The notes under the pieces: generated by a model | Database searches by the model: none | What the model saw: the letters and a program-made list of their open reading frames with translations, nothing else | What the model was told of the DNA's origin: nothing | Part shown: one piece after another, positions 25,097 through 33,642 of the stretch | Layout of the letters: each line of letters starts with the position of its first letter | Position numbering within the stretch: the first letter of the stretch is position 1 | Source of the DNA: an uncultured Kiritimatiellota bacterium | GTDB taxonomy: Bacteria > Verrucomicrobiota > Kiritimatiellia > RFP12 > DVOR01 | Direction of reading: 5' to 3' | DNA: 60,226 nt | Assembly: GCA_944391085.1 (NCBI GenBank) | Contig: CALXSE010000013.1 | Location: forward strand, 1 to 60,226 | Translations under genes and position numbers: made by a program

Positions 25097-26670
25097 TGGA
25101 CGGCGCCGAGGAGACCGACCAAACGTCCGGGCGGTGGGTGGCCCTGCCGCTCCTGCTCGTGCTCTTCCCGCTGGCCGTCGGGCTGGCGCGCACGCCGTTG
25201 CCCGTGGGGATGGTCGCGCTGGCCTTCTGCTTCCTGGCCTGGCACCTGCGCGTCCTGAAGGGATTTCTCCTTGCCGTCGGCGTGGCGCTGGGCGTGAGCC
25301 TGCTGGTCTATGCCGGCGGCGTGCTCCACTACGATGTCGACAATTACCTTGGGCCGCAGGTGCGCCTGCTGGCCCTGCCCGCCGGCCTCGCGCCGGACGG
25401 CGTTTACAGTCCGGCGCATTGCCTGCTGCCGCAGGGGATGGCGGCCTACGGCGCGGCGCTTTACCGTCTTTTCGGGAGCATGGACTTGGGGCAGTCGGCC
25501 TTCCTCCTCTTTTTCGTCGCGGCGTGGCAGGTGCTGCGCGGCGACCTCTCGCGTCTGCAGGCCGCGCTTCTGCTGGTCGCCCCGTCGGCCTTGCCCAGCC
25601 TCTTCAATCTCATGCCCGACGGGAGCGTTTACTGTCTGTTGCTCATCGCGCTTTTCGCCCTTCGGCGCGGCGCCTTTTGGCTGACGCTTGCGGCGGCGGC
25701 CTCCGCCTGCCTGCTCAAGGCCTCCGCGTGGGTTCCGACGGCGCTCGTCGCCGCCGTCCTGTGTTGGCGTTTCCCGAGGCGTTTTTGGCAGGTGGGGCTT
25801 GTCGGCGTGGCCACGTTGGCGTTGGTCTGGCCCACCCTTCACCTTGTTTTCTCCGGCGGGCTTGAGACCATCTCCGGGGATTTCGGGCGCTTGGCGGACG
25901 ACGATGCCCGCGCGATGGGCTGGCTCGCCCGCGTCCTCTATGTCTACGTCGGCCATTGGACGACCTCGCTTTCCCCCCATCTCGGCACCCACGGCGGGGG
26001 CGTCGACGGCCTCAGCTCCGATGCCTTCGGCCCGATTTTCCGACTGGTCGCCTGGGGGGGACTGGCTGTTTTGGTCGTTTGCCGCAGACGGTTCGCCGGG
26101 TGGTGGGGCACGCTTGCCTTGGCGTGGGTGTCCGCCCTGCTCGTGCCGACGCTTTACGTCGGCTACGCCCGCTACGTCCCCCTCCTCTTCGTCGCCGGCT
26201 TTTTGCCGCCGGTTCTTCTTTTCCCCCGCGTGGCCGTCCTCCCGGCGGCCTTGCTCCTCATCCTTCCCCTCGCCATGCTCGGCTGGCGGGTCGCGCTTTC
26301 CTCCGAGGCCGTCTTGGTGGCCAACCACGCCGCCGCCGTGCAGACGGACTACTACAATCTGCGCGCGCTCTTCCGCGACAGGCTCACGCCCGCGCCCCAG
26401 CCGGAGTGGAGCGGGAGCCTCCTCTACACCTATTCCCTGCCCGAGGGGCTCTTTCCCCCCATGCCGCGCCGGCCCCGCGCGGGCGTCCGCGAAACGCCCA
26501 TCGCCGCCAAGGCCGGCGAGATGCGCGCCTATGCGCTGCGCGAGTGGCTGCCGTGGTTCCTGACCCATCCCCACACCTATCTCATGGAAATCGCCCGCTT
26601 CCGTTGGCGGGCCTTCCGAACCTTCCCACGAGGAGCGAACGATGGAGTTCCGCCCCCTGCACGCCAATGA
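25096..26670 (+). CDS. Polytopic membrane protein, possible GT-C-type glycosyltransferase
   Basis: This 524-residue protein has about ten to twelve hydrophobic helices. An early acidic stretch, YDVDNYLGPQ (near residue 80), lies after the first helices, where GT-C enzymes place catalytic acids. A soluble C-terminal part follows. No clear family motif is seen, so the enzyme idea is weak. It starts within the stop of the previous gene, and its 3' end overlaps the next gene by 29 bp. G- and T-ending codons are commoner than in neighbours. Confidence 0.6.
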   Translation: MDGAEETDQTSGRWVALPLLLVLFPLAVGLARTPLPVGMVALAFCFLAWHLRVLKGFLLAVGVALGVSLLVYAGGVLHYDVDNYLGPQVRLLALPAGLAPDGVYSPAHCLLPQGMAAYGAALYRLFGSMDLGQSAFLLFFVAAWQVLRGDLSRLQAALLLVAPSALPSLFNLMPDGSVYCLLLIALFALRRGAFWLTLAAAASACLLKASAWVPTALVAAVLCWRFPRRFWQVGLVGVATLALVWPTLHLVFSGGLETISGDFGRLADDDARAMGWLARVLYVYVGHWTTSLSPHLGTHGGGVDGLSSDAFGPIFRLVAWGGLAVLVVCRRRFAGWWGTLALAWVSALLVPTLYVGYARYVPLLFVAGFLPPVLLFPRVAVLPAALLLILPLAMLGWRVALSSEAVLVANHAAAVQTDYYNLRALFRDRLTPAPQPEWSGSLLYTYSLPEGLFPPMPRRPRAGVRETPIAAKAGEMRAYALREWLPWFLTHPHTYLMEIARFRWRAFRTFPRGANDGVPPPARQ

Positions 26671-28066
26671 GCTCCCGGCCTTGCGCCGTTACGTGGAGCG
26701 CAACCCTTTCCGCCTGGCGGACAATTCGCTGGGCTTCCTGTTGATGTGGCGGCCTTACGCGCACACGGCGCTGGCCGAGGCGGAGGGGTGCCTGCTCCTG
26801 CGCACGGCCTATGGCGGGAAGACCCGCTTCGCCTACCCGATCAACCCGGAGGCCGACGAGGGCGCGGAGATGCGGGCGCTCGCGGCGATGGAGGCGTGGT
26901 GCGTGGCCGAGGGCATCCCGCTCATCCTCGGCTCCGTCCCCGCCGAGCGCCTCCCCCTCCTCACCCGCCGCTATGGCCGCGACATGGCCATCTCAAACCC
27001 GCGCACGTGGCGCGACTACCTCTACAACCTGTCGGACTTCGTGGAGTATCCAGGGCGGCGCTTCGCGGGCCAGCGCAACCACGTCTCGAAGTTCCGCCGC
27101 GCCTACCCCCAGGCCATTTACCGCGCGATGACGACCGCAGACGTCCCGGCGGTGAACGACTTCCTCCGCGCGTACGCCGCACGGCAGTACGCCAAGAACT
27201 CCTTCCTGGCGAAGGAGGAGCTCCACGCCACCGAGACGCTGCTCTCCATGTTCGACGACCTCTCCCAGGTGGGCGGGCTGATGGAGGTCGACGGCAAAAT
27301 CGCCGCCATCACGGTGGGCGAGGTCATCGGCGACACGCTCATCGTCCACGTGGAGAAGGCGTTGGTGGGCTATGAGGGGATTTACCCGGCCATCGCCCAG
27401 GCCTTCGCCACGGCCATGCGCCGCCCAGGCCTCGACTACGTCAACCGCGAGGACGACGCCGGCGACTGCGGCCTGCGCAAGTCCAAGCTCCAATACAACC
27501 CCATCCGCCTCGTCGACAAATACGCCGTCACCCCCCGCCGCGTCATCGAGGAGCTCGAGGCGCCCCCCGAGCTCCTCACCGAGCGCCTCCTCATCAAGCC
27601 CGTCCCCGACACCGACGTCCACCCCTACGGCCGCCTTGCCCGCGACCTTGGGCGCAACCGCTATTGGGGCTGGGACTGGCGCGCCGCCTGGACCGGCGAG
27701 GGCGACCCCCGCGACGCCTGGTTCCTCGAGATCGCCCGAACCGACTTCGCCAAACGCATTGAGCTTGACCTCGGCCTCTACCTCGGCGACACCCTCGTCG
27801 GCGAATGCGTCTTCCACAACTTCACCTACGACAACACCGTCGAGCTCGGCGTCCGCCTCCTCCCCGAGCACGAGCACAACGGGTACGCCGCCGAGGCCAT
27901 GCGCGCCATGGCCGACTACGCCCTCTGCTACTGGGGCCTCGAGAAGGTCGTCGCCAAGTGTTACCGCGACAACCTCCCCTCCAAAAAGATGCTCCTGGCC
28001 TCCGGCCTCCGCCCAGACCACGAGGACGACACCTTCTTCCACTTCTCCCGCACCGCGAAAAACTGA
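26642..28066 (+). CDS. DUF2156 (phosphatidylglycerol lysyltransferase-like) fused to GNAT acetyltransferase
   Basis: In this 474-residue protein, residues 1 to about 295 match DUF2156, a double-GNAT domain related to MprF aminoacyl transferases, ending in its typical NREDDAGDCGLRKSKLQY. Residues about 305-474 are a RimJ/RimL-like GNAT domain (LTERLLIKP, VELGVRLLPEHEHNGYAAEA, KCYRDNLPSKKML). The first half could transfer an amino acid from aminoacyl-tRNA and the second an acetyl group; this is inference. GAGGAGCG precedes ATG 26642, which lies inside the previous gene. It ends the four-gene block. Confidence 0.85.
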   Translation: MEFRPLHANELPALRRYVERNPFRLADNSLGFLLMWRPYAHTALAEAEGCLLLRTAYGGKTRFAYPINPEADEGAEMRALAAMEAWCVAEGIPLILGSVPAERLPLLTRRYGRDMAISNPRTWRDYLYNLSDFVEYPGRRFAGQRNHVSKFRRAYPQAIYRAMTTADVPAVNDFLRAYAARQYAKNSFLAKEELHATETLLSMFDDLSQVGGLMEVDGKIAAITVGEVIGDTLIVHVEKALVGYEGIYPAIAQAFATAMRRPGLDYVNREDDAGDCGLRKSKLQYNPIRLVDKYAVTPRRVIEELEAPPELLTERLLIKPVPDTDVHPYGRLARDLGRNRYWGWDWRAAWTGEGDPRDAWFLEIARTDFAKRIELDLGLYLGDTLVGECVFHNFTYDNTVELGVRLLPEHEHNGYAAEAMRAMADYALCYWGLEKVVAKCYRDNLPSKKMLLASGLRPDHEDDTFFHFSRTAKN

Positions 28067-28133
28067 CCGCCTGCGCCGCATCGGACACAGGAGGCGCAGA
28101 AGCCCGCGCGACGCTTGCCTTTGCCGCGCGGAT

Positions 28134-28162
28134 TTGGCAGACTGACGCTATCTGAGCATATT
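28134..28162 (+). promoter_or_regulatory. Probable beta-galactosidase promoter
   Basis: TTGGCA (28134-28139) and CATATT (28157-28162) are 17 bp apart, about 20 bp before the start codon. AGGAGG (28172-28177) follows. Confidence 0.45.
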
Positions 28163-28183
28163 GGCACTTGAGAGGAGGCAACG

Positions 28184-31100
28184 ATGGACATGAGACGGGC
28201 GATGGTTCTCGGCGGGCTTTGCTGCTCGGCCGGCGTGGCGCTTGCGGCGCACGGCTTCGGCGGCGCCACGGCCCCCACGGGCCGCGAGTGGGAACAGGAG
28301 CAGAACCTCTCCTACAACAAGGAGCCCGCCCGTGCCTGGGCCTTCAGCTTCACGGACGTCGATTCCGCCAAGCGGGTGCTACCCTGGTTCAGCGCGCGCT
28401 GGCAGAGCCTCGACAGCAAGACCGAGTGGAAGTTCAGGTGGAGCAAGGACCCCGCCTCGCGCCCCGTCGGCTTCCAGGATCCCGCCTATGACGTCTCCGG
28501 CTGGGAGACCATCGTCGTCCCGGCCTCCTGGCAGGCGATGGGCGCCGACCCCGAGCGCAAAAAAGGCTGGGGCACCGCGCTTTACTCCAACCAGCCCTAT
28601 CCCTTCAAGCGCGACTGGCCCCACGTGATGGGCGAGCCCGACGAACGCTTCACCAACCACGACGCGCGCAACCCCGTCGGCTCCTACCGCCGCACCTTCA
28701 CCGTCCCCGCCGACTGGGCCGACGAGGAGGTCTACCTCCGCTTCGACGGCGTCGACTCCTTCTTCTACCTCTGGGTCAACGGCCGTTACGTCGGCTTCTC
28801 CAAGGACTCCCGCGACGCCGCCGAGTTCCGCGTCACCCCCTATCTCGTCCCCGGCGACAACGTCGTCGCCCTCGAGGTCTACCGCTACAGCGACGGCTCC
28901 TACCTGGAATGCCAGGACATGACGCGCCTCTCGGGCATCTTCCGAACCGTCCAGCTCTATGCCGTCCCCAAACTCCACGTCCGCGACTTCTTCGCCCTCA
29001 CCGAGCCGCTTGACTGGGACCGCATGGACGGCCGCTGGGAGCTCACCGTCGACGTGGACCTTGAGAACCTCAACGCCCCCGACGCCCCCGCCGCCGCCAC
29101 CCTCACCGCCGCCGTCTACGACGCCCAGGGCCGCGCCGTCGCCCCCGTCGCGCCCGCCGACCCGCCCTACGACGGCATCGCCTCCAAGGCCGTCGACCTC
29201 ACCGGCCAGCGCCGCTGGAAGACCGGCCTGCGCCTCCGCTTCGATTCCCCCCGCCTCTGGTCCGCCGAGGAGCCCAACCTCTACACCCTCGTCCTCGAGC
29301 TCCGCGACGCGCAGGGCCGCCTGATCGAGGCCGTCCCCTCCACCCTCGGCTTCCGCAAGGTCGAGGTCGCCGCCCGCAAGGGCCAGGCCGAGAAGCGCTT
29401 CTGGGTCAACGGCCAGAAGGTCAAGCTCAAAGGCGTCAACCGCCACGAGGCCGACCCCTGGACCGGCCACTTCGTCTCCAACGAGACAATGGAAAAGGAA
29501 GTCCGCCTCATGAAGGCGGCCAACATCAACCACGTCCGCTGCTCGCACTATCCCGCCGCCCCCTACTTCTACTACCTCTGCGACAAATGGGGCATCTACG
29601 TGCAGGACGAGGCCAACATCGAAAGCCACGGTTACTACTACGGCAAGGAATCCCTCTCCCACCCCGTCGAATGGCTCGACGCCCACGTCGACCGTATCAT
29701 GGCCATGGTCGAGACGAACAAGAACCACCCCTCCGTCGTCATCTGGTCCCTCGGCAACGAGGCCGGCCCCGGCCGCAACTTCGCCATCGCCGAGCGCACC
29801 CTCAAGGCCCGCGACGTCTCCCGCCCCACCCACTACGAGCGCAACAACGCCATCGTCGACATGGGCTCCAACCAGTATCCCTCCGTCGACTGGGTGGAAT
29901 GGAAGGCCAGGCAGACCCAGGACGACAAGCCCTTCTACATCTCCGAGTACGCCCACAACATGATGAACGCCCTCGGCAACTTCATCGACTACCAGCGTGC
30001 CATCGAGAGCAGCGACGTCATCCTCGGCGGCGCCATCTGGGACTGGGTCGACCAGGCCCTCTGGTATGACTCCCCCAAGAGCGGCAAGCGCATCCTCGCC
30101 TACGGCGGCGACTGGGGCGACTGGCCCAACTCCGGGCAGTTCGTCTGCAACGGCACCCTCCTGCCCGGCCACCGCCCCGAGCCCGGCTACCACGAGGTCG
30201 CCTACGTCTACCAAAACATCGAGACCACCCTCGACGGCGCCAACCTCACCGTCCGCAACAAGAACTGGTTCCGCACCCTGGACTACGTCGAGGCCCGCTG
30301 GACGCTCCACAAGAACGGCGAGCCCACCGGGCAGACCGGCACCCTTGACCTCTCCGGCATCGCCCCGCAGGCCGTCAAGACCCTCCCCCTCCCCGTCCGC
30401 ATCCCCCGCACGCTGGATGGCTACGACCTGCGCGTGGACTACCGCCTCCGCCGGGCCGAAGGCCCCCTCGCCGCCGGGTTCATCGTCGCCACCGAGACGC
30501 TCCCGATCCAAGCCCCCGTGCCAATCCCCCTCTGCGCCTGGGGCACCCTCTCCGCCAACGTCGGCGAGGACGGCGCCGTCACCGTCTCCGGCCGGGGCTT
30601 CTCCGTCGTCATCGGCCCCGACGGCCTCCTCCGCCAGTACACCCTCGCCGGCAAGCCCCAGCTCCGCGCGCCCATGAAGGTCGACGCCTTCCGCTGCCCC
30701 TCCTCCAACGAGGTCGGCAAGGGCGGCGAGTGGGCCATGCAGGGCCTCCGCGACCTCGTCCCCGTCGCCGGCGGCGTCACCCAGGTCCGCAACGCCGAGG
30801 ACGGCTCCATCCTCCTCGACGTCTCCGTCACCGTCCGCGGCCGCGCCCTTGAGCGCCTCCGCGACTTCGACAACGGCGCCACCGACCGCACCTTCTTCGA
30901 GCCGCTCCCCCAGCCCGTCACCGAACGCAACACCCACTTCGTCGTCAACGCCCAATGGCGCGTCTACCCCGACGGCACCCTCACCCTCCAGTCCGTCCTC
31001 CTCCCCCGCGGCCGCCCCATCGAGCTGGGCCGCCTCGGCTACAGCCTCCAGCTCAACGGCGTCGACCGCACCGTCGCCTACTATGGCCGCGGCCCCTGGG

Positions 31101-31966
31101 AGAACTACCCGGACCGCAAGGCCGGCGCGCCCGTCGCCAAGTACACCCGCGCCGTCAAGGACATGGTCGAGGGCTACCCCCGCCCCAACGACATGGGCAA
31201 CCGCGAGGACGTCTACGCCCTCTCCGTCGTTGACCCGCAGGGCGCCGGCCTGACCGTCGCCGCCCTCAATGGCGACCGCTTCGCCTTCTCCGCCCTCCCC
31301 TACACCGCCACCGAGCTCGCCGAGACCCGCCACGTCGCCGAACTCCCCGAGAGCGACAAGACCGTCCTCACCCTCCTGGCCGTCAACCGCGGCCTCGGCG
31401 GCGCCAGCTGCGGCCCCGGCCCCCTCGACCGCGACATCCCCCGCGCCAACAAGCCCTACCGCCTGAACCTCGCCTTCCGCCCCGCCGCCGCGCCCCTCCT
31501 CCCCGTCCACGAGGCCAAGGCCACGCTCGACGAGACCATGCCGCCCCCGCCCGAGACCTTCACCGCCGTCGCCTGCACCTCCCAGGAGCCCGGCAACGAG
31601 GGCGCCAAAGTCTGCGACGGCGACCTCGGCACCTTCTGGCACAGCCAATACGGCGTCACCCTCGGCAAATATCCCCACAGCGTCACCCTCGACCTCAACA
31701 AGCCCCGCACCCTCAAGGGCGTCGTCGCCTATGCCCGCCAGGACGGCGGCGTGAACGGCCGCATCAAGGATTGCCGCGTCGAGGTCTCCGCCGACAACAA
31801 GGCCTGGGCCGTCGCCGCCGAGGCCACCCTCGCGGACTCCGCCGACCCGCAGGAGATCCGCTTCGCCGTCCCCGCCGAAGGCGTCCGCTACCTCCGCTTC
31901 ACCGGCCTCAGCGAACAGCGCGGCCAAGAGTTCGCCTCCCTCGCCGAACTCTCCCTCATCGAGTGA
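28184..31966 (+). CDS. Secreted GH2 beta-galactosidase with C-terminal F5/8C (CBM32-like) domain
   Basis: This 1260-residue enzyme would release galactose from beta-galactosides outside the cytoplasm. A signal peptide covers about residues 1-22. The LacZ-type domains follow in order: jelly-roll sugar-binding, immunoglobulin-like, TIM barrel with acid/base E526 (SLGNEAGPG) and nucleophile E588 (YISEYAHNM), then the bgal small-chain domain with YYGRGPWENYPDRK. About residues 1125-1260 form a discoidin-like carbohydrate-binding domain (CDGDLGTFWHS). AGGAGG precedes ATG 28184. It is a single-gene unit with its own terminator. It fits functionally with the galactose operon at 14958-18651. Confidence 0.95.
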   Translation: MDMRRAMVLGGLCCSAGVALAAHGFGGATAPTGREWEQEQNLSYNKEPARAWAFSFTDVDSAKRVLPWFSARWQSLDSKTEWKFRWSKDPASRPVGFQDPAYDVSGWETIVVPASWQAMGADPERKKGWGTALYSNQPYPFKRDWPHVMGEPDERFTNHDARNPVGSYRRTFTVPADWADEEVYLRFDGVDSFFYLWVNGRYVGFSKDSRDAAEFRVTPYLVPGDNVVALEVYRYSDGSYLECQDMTRLSGIFRTVQLYAVPKLHVRDFFALTEPLDWDRMDGRWELTVDVDLENLNAPDAPAAATLTAAVYDAQGRAVAPVAPADPPYDGIASKAVDLTGQRRWKTGLRLRFDSPRLWSAEEPNLYTLVLELRDAQGRLIEAVPSTLGFRKVEVAARKGQAEKRFWVNGQKVKLKGVNRHEADPWTGHFVSNETMEKEVRLMKAANINHVRCSHYPAAPYFYYLCDKWGIYVQDEANIESHGYYYGKESLSHPVEWLDAHVDRIMAMVETNKNHPSVVIWSLGNEAGPGRNFAIAERTLKARDVSRPTHYERNNAIVDMGSNQYPSVDWVEWKARQTQDDKPFYISEYAHNMMNALGNFIDYQRAIESSDVILGGAIWDWVDQALWYDSPKSGKRILAYGGDWGDWPNSGQFVCNGTLLPGHRPEPGYHEVAYVYQNIETTLDGANLTVRNKNWFRTLDYVEARWTLHKNGEPTGQTGTLDLSGIAPQAVKTLPLPVRIPRTLDGYDLRVDYRLRRAEGPLAAGFIVATETLPIQAPVPIPLCAWGTLSANVGEDGAVTVSGRGFSVVIGPDGLLRQYTLAGKPQLRAPMKVDAFRCPSSNEVGKGGEWAMQGLRDLVPVAGGVTQVRNAEDGSILLDVSVTVRGRALERLRDFDNGATDRTFFEPLPQPVTERNTHFVVNAQWRVYPDGTLTLQSVLLPRGRPIELGRLGYSLQLNGVDRTVAYYGRGPWENYPDRKAGAPVAKYTRAVKDMVEGYPRPNDMGNREDVYALSVVDPQGAGLTVAALNGDRFAFSALPYTATELAETRHVAELPESDKTVLTLLAVNRGLGGASCGPGPLDRDIPRANKPYRLNLAFRPAAAPLLPVHEAKATLDETMPPPPETFTAVACTSQEPGNEGAKVCDGDLGTFWHSQYGVTLGKYPHSVTLDLNKPRTLKGVVAYARQDGGVNGRIKDCRVEVSADNKAWAVAAEATLADSADPQEIRFAVPAEGVRYLRFTGLSEQRGQEFASLAELSLIE

Positions 31967-31988
31967 GCGCCCACACGGCGCCCCATCC

Positions 31989-32016
31989 GGCGCGGCCCCC
32001 GGGCCGCGCCCTTTTT
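31989..32016 (+). terminator. Terminator of the beta-galactosidase gene
   Basis: Arms GGCGCGGCC and GGCCGCGCC close a short loop and are followed by CTTTTT. It lies 23 bp after the stop codon. Confidence 0.8.
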
Positions 32017-32022
32017 GTCCCC

Positions 32023-32056
32023 AAAAAAGGAACCGCGCGGCCAAAGGCCGCGCGGT
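32023..32056 (-). terminator. Terminator of the tRNA-Asp unit
   Basis: A perfect 11-bp stem (ACCGCGCGGCC, loop of three, GGCCGCGCGGT; 32032-32056) reads out on the minus strand into TTCCTTTTTT. It faces the beta-galactosidase terminator, so the two convergent transcripts are separated cleanly. Confidence 0.85.
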
Positions 32057-32094
32057 CGCAACAACACGAAAGGAGTGTGAACTCACACTGAAAA

Positions 32095-32171
32095 TGGCGG
32101 GAAGGACGGGGCTCGAACCCGCGACCTCCGGATCGACAGTCCGGAGCTCTAACCAATTGAGCTACCTCCCC
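32095..32171 (-). tRNA. tRNA-Asp (GTC), copy 2
   Basis: This is a 77-nt minus-strand tRNA with acceptor GGGGAGG/CCTTCCC (one G-U), G73, encoded CCA and anticodon GTC in loop CTGTCGA. It is identical to the copy at 32200-32276 and is the promoter-distal one. Confidence 0.96.
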
Positions 32172-32199
32172 GAAAAAGAGGGCTTTCTATCCTGGAAAA

Positions 32200-32276
32200 T
32201 GGCGGGAAGGACGGGGCTCGAACCCGCGACCTCCGGATCGACAGTCCGGAGCTCTAACCAATTGAGCTACCTCCCC
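32200..32276 (-). tRNA. tRNA-Asp (GTC), copy 1
   Basis: This is the promoter-proximal copy, identical in sequence to the one at 32095-32171 and separated from it by 28 bp. The exact duplication with a short, different spacer suggests recent or gene-converted copies in one transcript. Confidence 0.96.
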
Positions 32277-32295
32277 GGAAGAAGAAAGCGCACAC

Positions 32296-32334
32296 AATAT
32301 AGCACATCGCAAACCCCGGCGCAACATCTTTTTT
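32296..32334 (-). promoter_or_regulatory. tRNA-Asp promoter with A-tract
   Basis: On the minus strand, TTGCGC (32324-32319) and TATATT (32301-32296) are 17 bp apart. TGTGC precedes the -10 (extended -10) and an A6 tract lies just upstream of the -35 (32334-32329). The tract reads GTAAAAAAG, as at the tRNA-fMet/Arg promoter. Confidence 0.8.
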
Positions 32335-32398
32335 ACATTCCCCCGAAAAAAGGACGCCGACGCGAAGACGCCCGCGCAACAGGCGCCAGGCGCGGCCT

Positions 32399-33088
32399 TC
32401 AGCGCCCCTCCCCCGCGGGGCGGCGGGAAAGCAGCAAACACGCGGCCAGCAGCAGGCCGACGGGCAACCAAAGCGCGCCGTGGGAAAGGCGCGCGACCGC
32501 CGTGGCCCCAACCGCCGCGCCCAAGACGAAGCAGGCCGTCGCACCCAACGTGTGGAGTTCGCGGCGCGGGGCGCCCGGATCCTCGCCGCGCCGCCAGGCC
32601 AGCGCGGCCTCGATGGCCGCGCGCAGGTTGCCGGTGCACATGGTGGTGGCGATGGGGCTGCCGTGAATCTTGCGGAATCCCTGCGCCTGAACCGCGCAGA
32701 CGAAGGAGACGGCCACGGTGACCGCCGTGTCCGGCAGGGCGGGGAAGGCGGCGCATGCCGCCAGCGCGGCGGCCTCGACAAGCAGGAGAGGCTGACGCCA
32801 GTGGAGGGCCCGCCGGTGGCCAAGCAGGCGGCGCAGGGCCTCCGCCAGCAGGATGCCCACGACAAAGGCGGCCACCGGGAACAGATAGCCGCAGGCGCCC
32901 GCCCAATCCCCGGCGGCCAGACGGATGCCGAGCAGGGCAAGGTTGCCGGTCTGCGCGTTGGCGAAGACGCCGCCCCGGCAGAGGAAGGTGTAAGCGTCCA
33001 GAAAACCGCCGACGCACGCCAGGAACGCCGCGACGCGGAACGTCTCGGACATCTGCCCACGCCCATTCCCTGCCGTCTCTCCCTTCAT
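32399..33088 (-). CDS. DUF1275 (YoaK-like) membrane protein
   Basis: This 229-residue protein has about six membrane helices and family marks: GGFLDAYTFL, FANAQTGNLALLGI and a second CTGNLRAAIEAAL repeat, typical of the two-fold DUF1275 design. Function is unknown; a transporter is suspected. ATG 33088 is chosen because the -10 box lies just upstream. The alternative ATG at 33052 has no better ribosome binding site. Monocistronic. Confidence 0.85.
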   Translation of the reverse strand: MKGETAGNGRGQMSETFRVAAFLACVGGFLDAYTFLCRGGVFANAQTGNLALLGIRLAAGDWAGACGYLFPVAAFVVGILLAEALRRLLGHRRALHWRQPLLLVEAAALAACAAFPALPDTAVTVAVSFVCAVQAQGFRKIHGSPIATTMCTGNLRAAIEAALAWRRGEDPGAPRRELHTLGATACFVLGAAVGATAVARLSHGALWLPVGLLLAACLLLSRRPAGEGR

Positions 33089-33098
33089 GTCGCGCGGG

Positions 33099-33127
33099 AG
33101 TATACCACACCGCGCGGACAGAAACAA
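33099..33127 (-). promoter_or_regulatory. Promoter of the DUF1275 gene
   Basis: On the minus strand, TTGTTT (33127-33122) and TATACT (33104-33099) are 17 bp apart. The ATG at 33088 would lie only about four bases after the predicted start of transcription. Confidence 0.6.
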
Positions 33128-33234
33128 AGCAAGGGCCCCGCGCGTGACTTTCGCGCACCCGACGCGCCGCCGGCTCCTGTCGCCATCCCTCGCCATCCGG
33201 CGTCTCGCCCCGGGACAAAGGCGGCAACGCCCTG

Positions 33235-33263
33235 TTGAACGCGCCGCGCGCGTTTGCTACAAT
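33235..33263 (+). promoter_or_regulatory. Promoter of the candidate small RNA
   Basis: TTGAAC (33235-33240) and TACAAT (33258-33263) are 17 bp apart, and TGC before the -10 makes it an extended -10. Initiation is expected at about 33270, exactly where the first hairpin of the RNA begins. Confidence 0.7.
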
Positions 33264-33269
33264 TGCACC

Positions 33270-33348
33270 GTCAAATGTGTTTTATGCTTTTCACGTTTGA
33301 CCCTTTCTGCCCCCGGTCGTTGGTCTTTTCGACCGGGGGCTTCTTTTT
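33270..33348 (+). ncRNA. Candidate two-hairpin small RNA of about 79 nt
   Basis: The RNA would fold as two perfect or near-perfect stems. Stem 1 pairs GTCAAATGTG (33270-33279) with CACGTTTGAC (33292-33301) in ten pairs with one G-U, across a U-rich 12-nt loop. Stem 2 pairs GCCCCCGGTCG (33309-33319) with CGACCGGGGGC (33330-33340) in eleven pairs, then TTCTTTTT, an ideal terminator. The single-stranded linker CCTTTCT (33302-33308) is complementary to AGAAAGG, found exactly in the ribosome-binding regions of metXW and galK. No ORF fits. I recognise no known RNA family. It could instead be a terminated leader, but the next gene is 295 bp away and has its own -10. Confidence 0.7.
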
Positions 33349-33630
33349 CGCTTGCATCCCCGGGCCGGTTCGGGCGGACGCCGCAGTACGCTCACGCAGA
33401 CGACCTGAAAGGGAAAAGGGTTTCGCCGGATACGCAACCACAGGGCCTGAGAAGGAAGCCGCAGCCCGGCTTCGCCCAAAGTCCGCGACCGGACATGACG
33501 CCGTCGGGAATGGCCCGGCGGAAGACGCCCGGGCAGCCTTCGCCCTTTTCTCCCCCGGCCGGGCCTCCGGCCGTCCCCGTGGCCACCGGGGAAATGGGTC
33601 GTCACCGGCAAGCAGCGCGGGCGGCTTTGA
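33349..33630. other. GC-rich spacer before pdxA with many small hairpins
   Basis: No gene is supported. Local dyads include GAAGCC/GGCTTC (around 33453-33471), GTCCG/CGGAC (near 33481-33494) and a CCCCG/CGGGG palindrome (near 33573-33589). They may be parts of a structured RNA or chance pairing in GC-rich sequence. Confidence 0.35.
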
Positions 33631-33636
33631 TATAAT
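33631..33636 (+). promoter_or_regulatory. -10 box fused to the pdxA start
   Basis: A consensus TATAAT ends only six bases before the pdxA ATG (33643). Initiation at the usual distance falls on the start codon itself, so the mRNA should be leaderless. No strong -35 or ribosome binding site is visible. Confidence 0.6.
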
Positions 33637-33642
33637 GCGGGC

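Noticed and set aside
32095..32276. tRNA-Asp duplication as attachment-site duplication
   Set aside because: Both copies are complete genes in tandem 28 bp apart, with nothing inserted between them.
33437..33467. Resemblance to the SRP RNA core (AGGGCC ... AGAAGGAAGC ... GCAG)
   Set aside because: The symmetric internal loop and the AGCAG element do not align, and no long flanking helix closes it.
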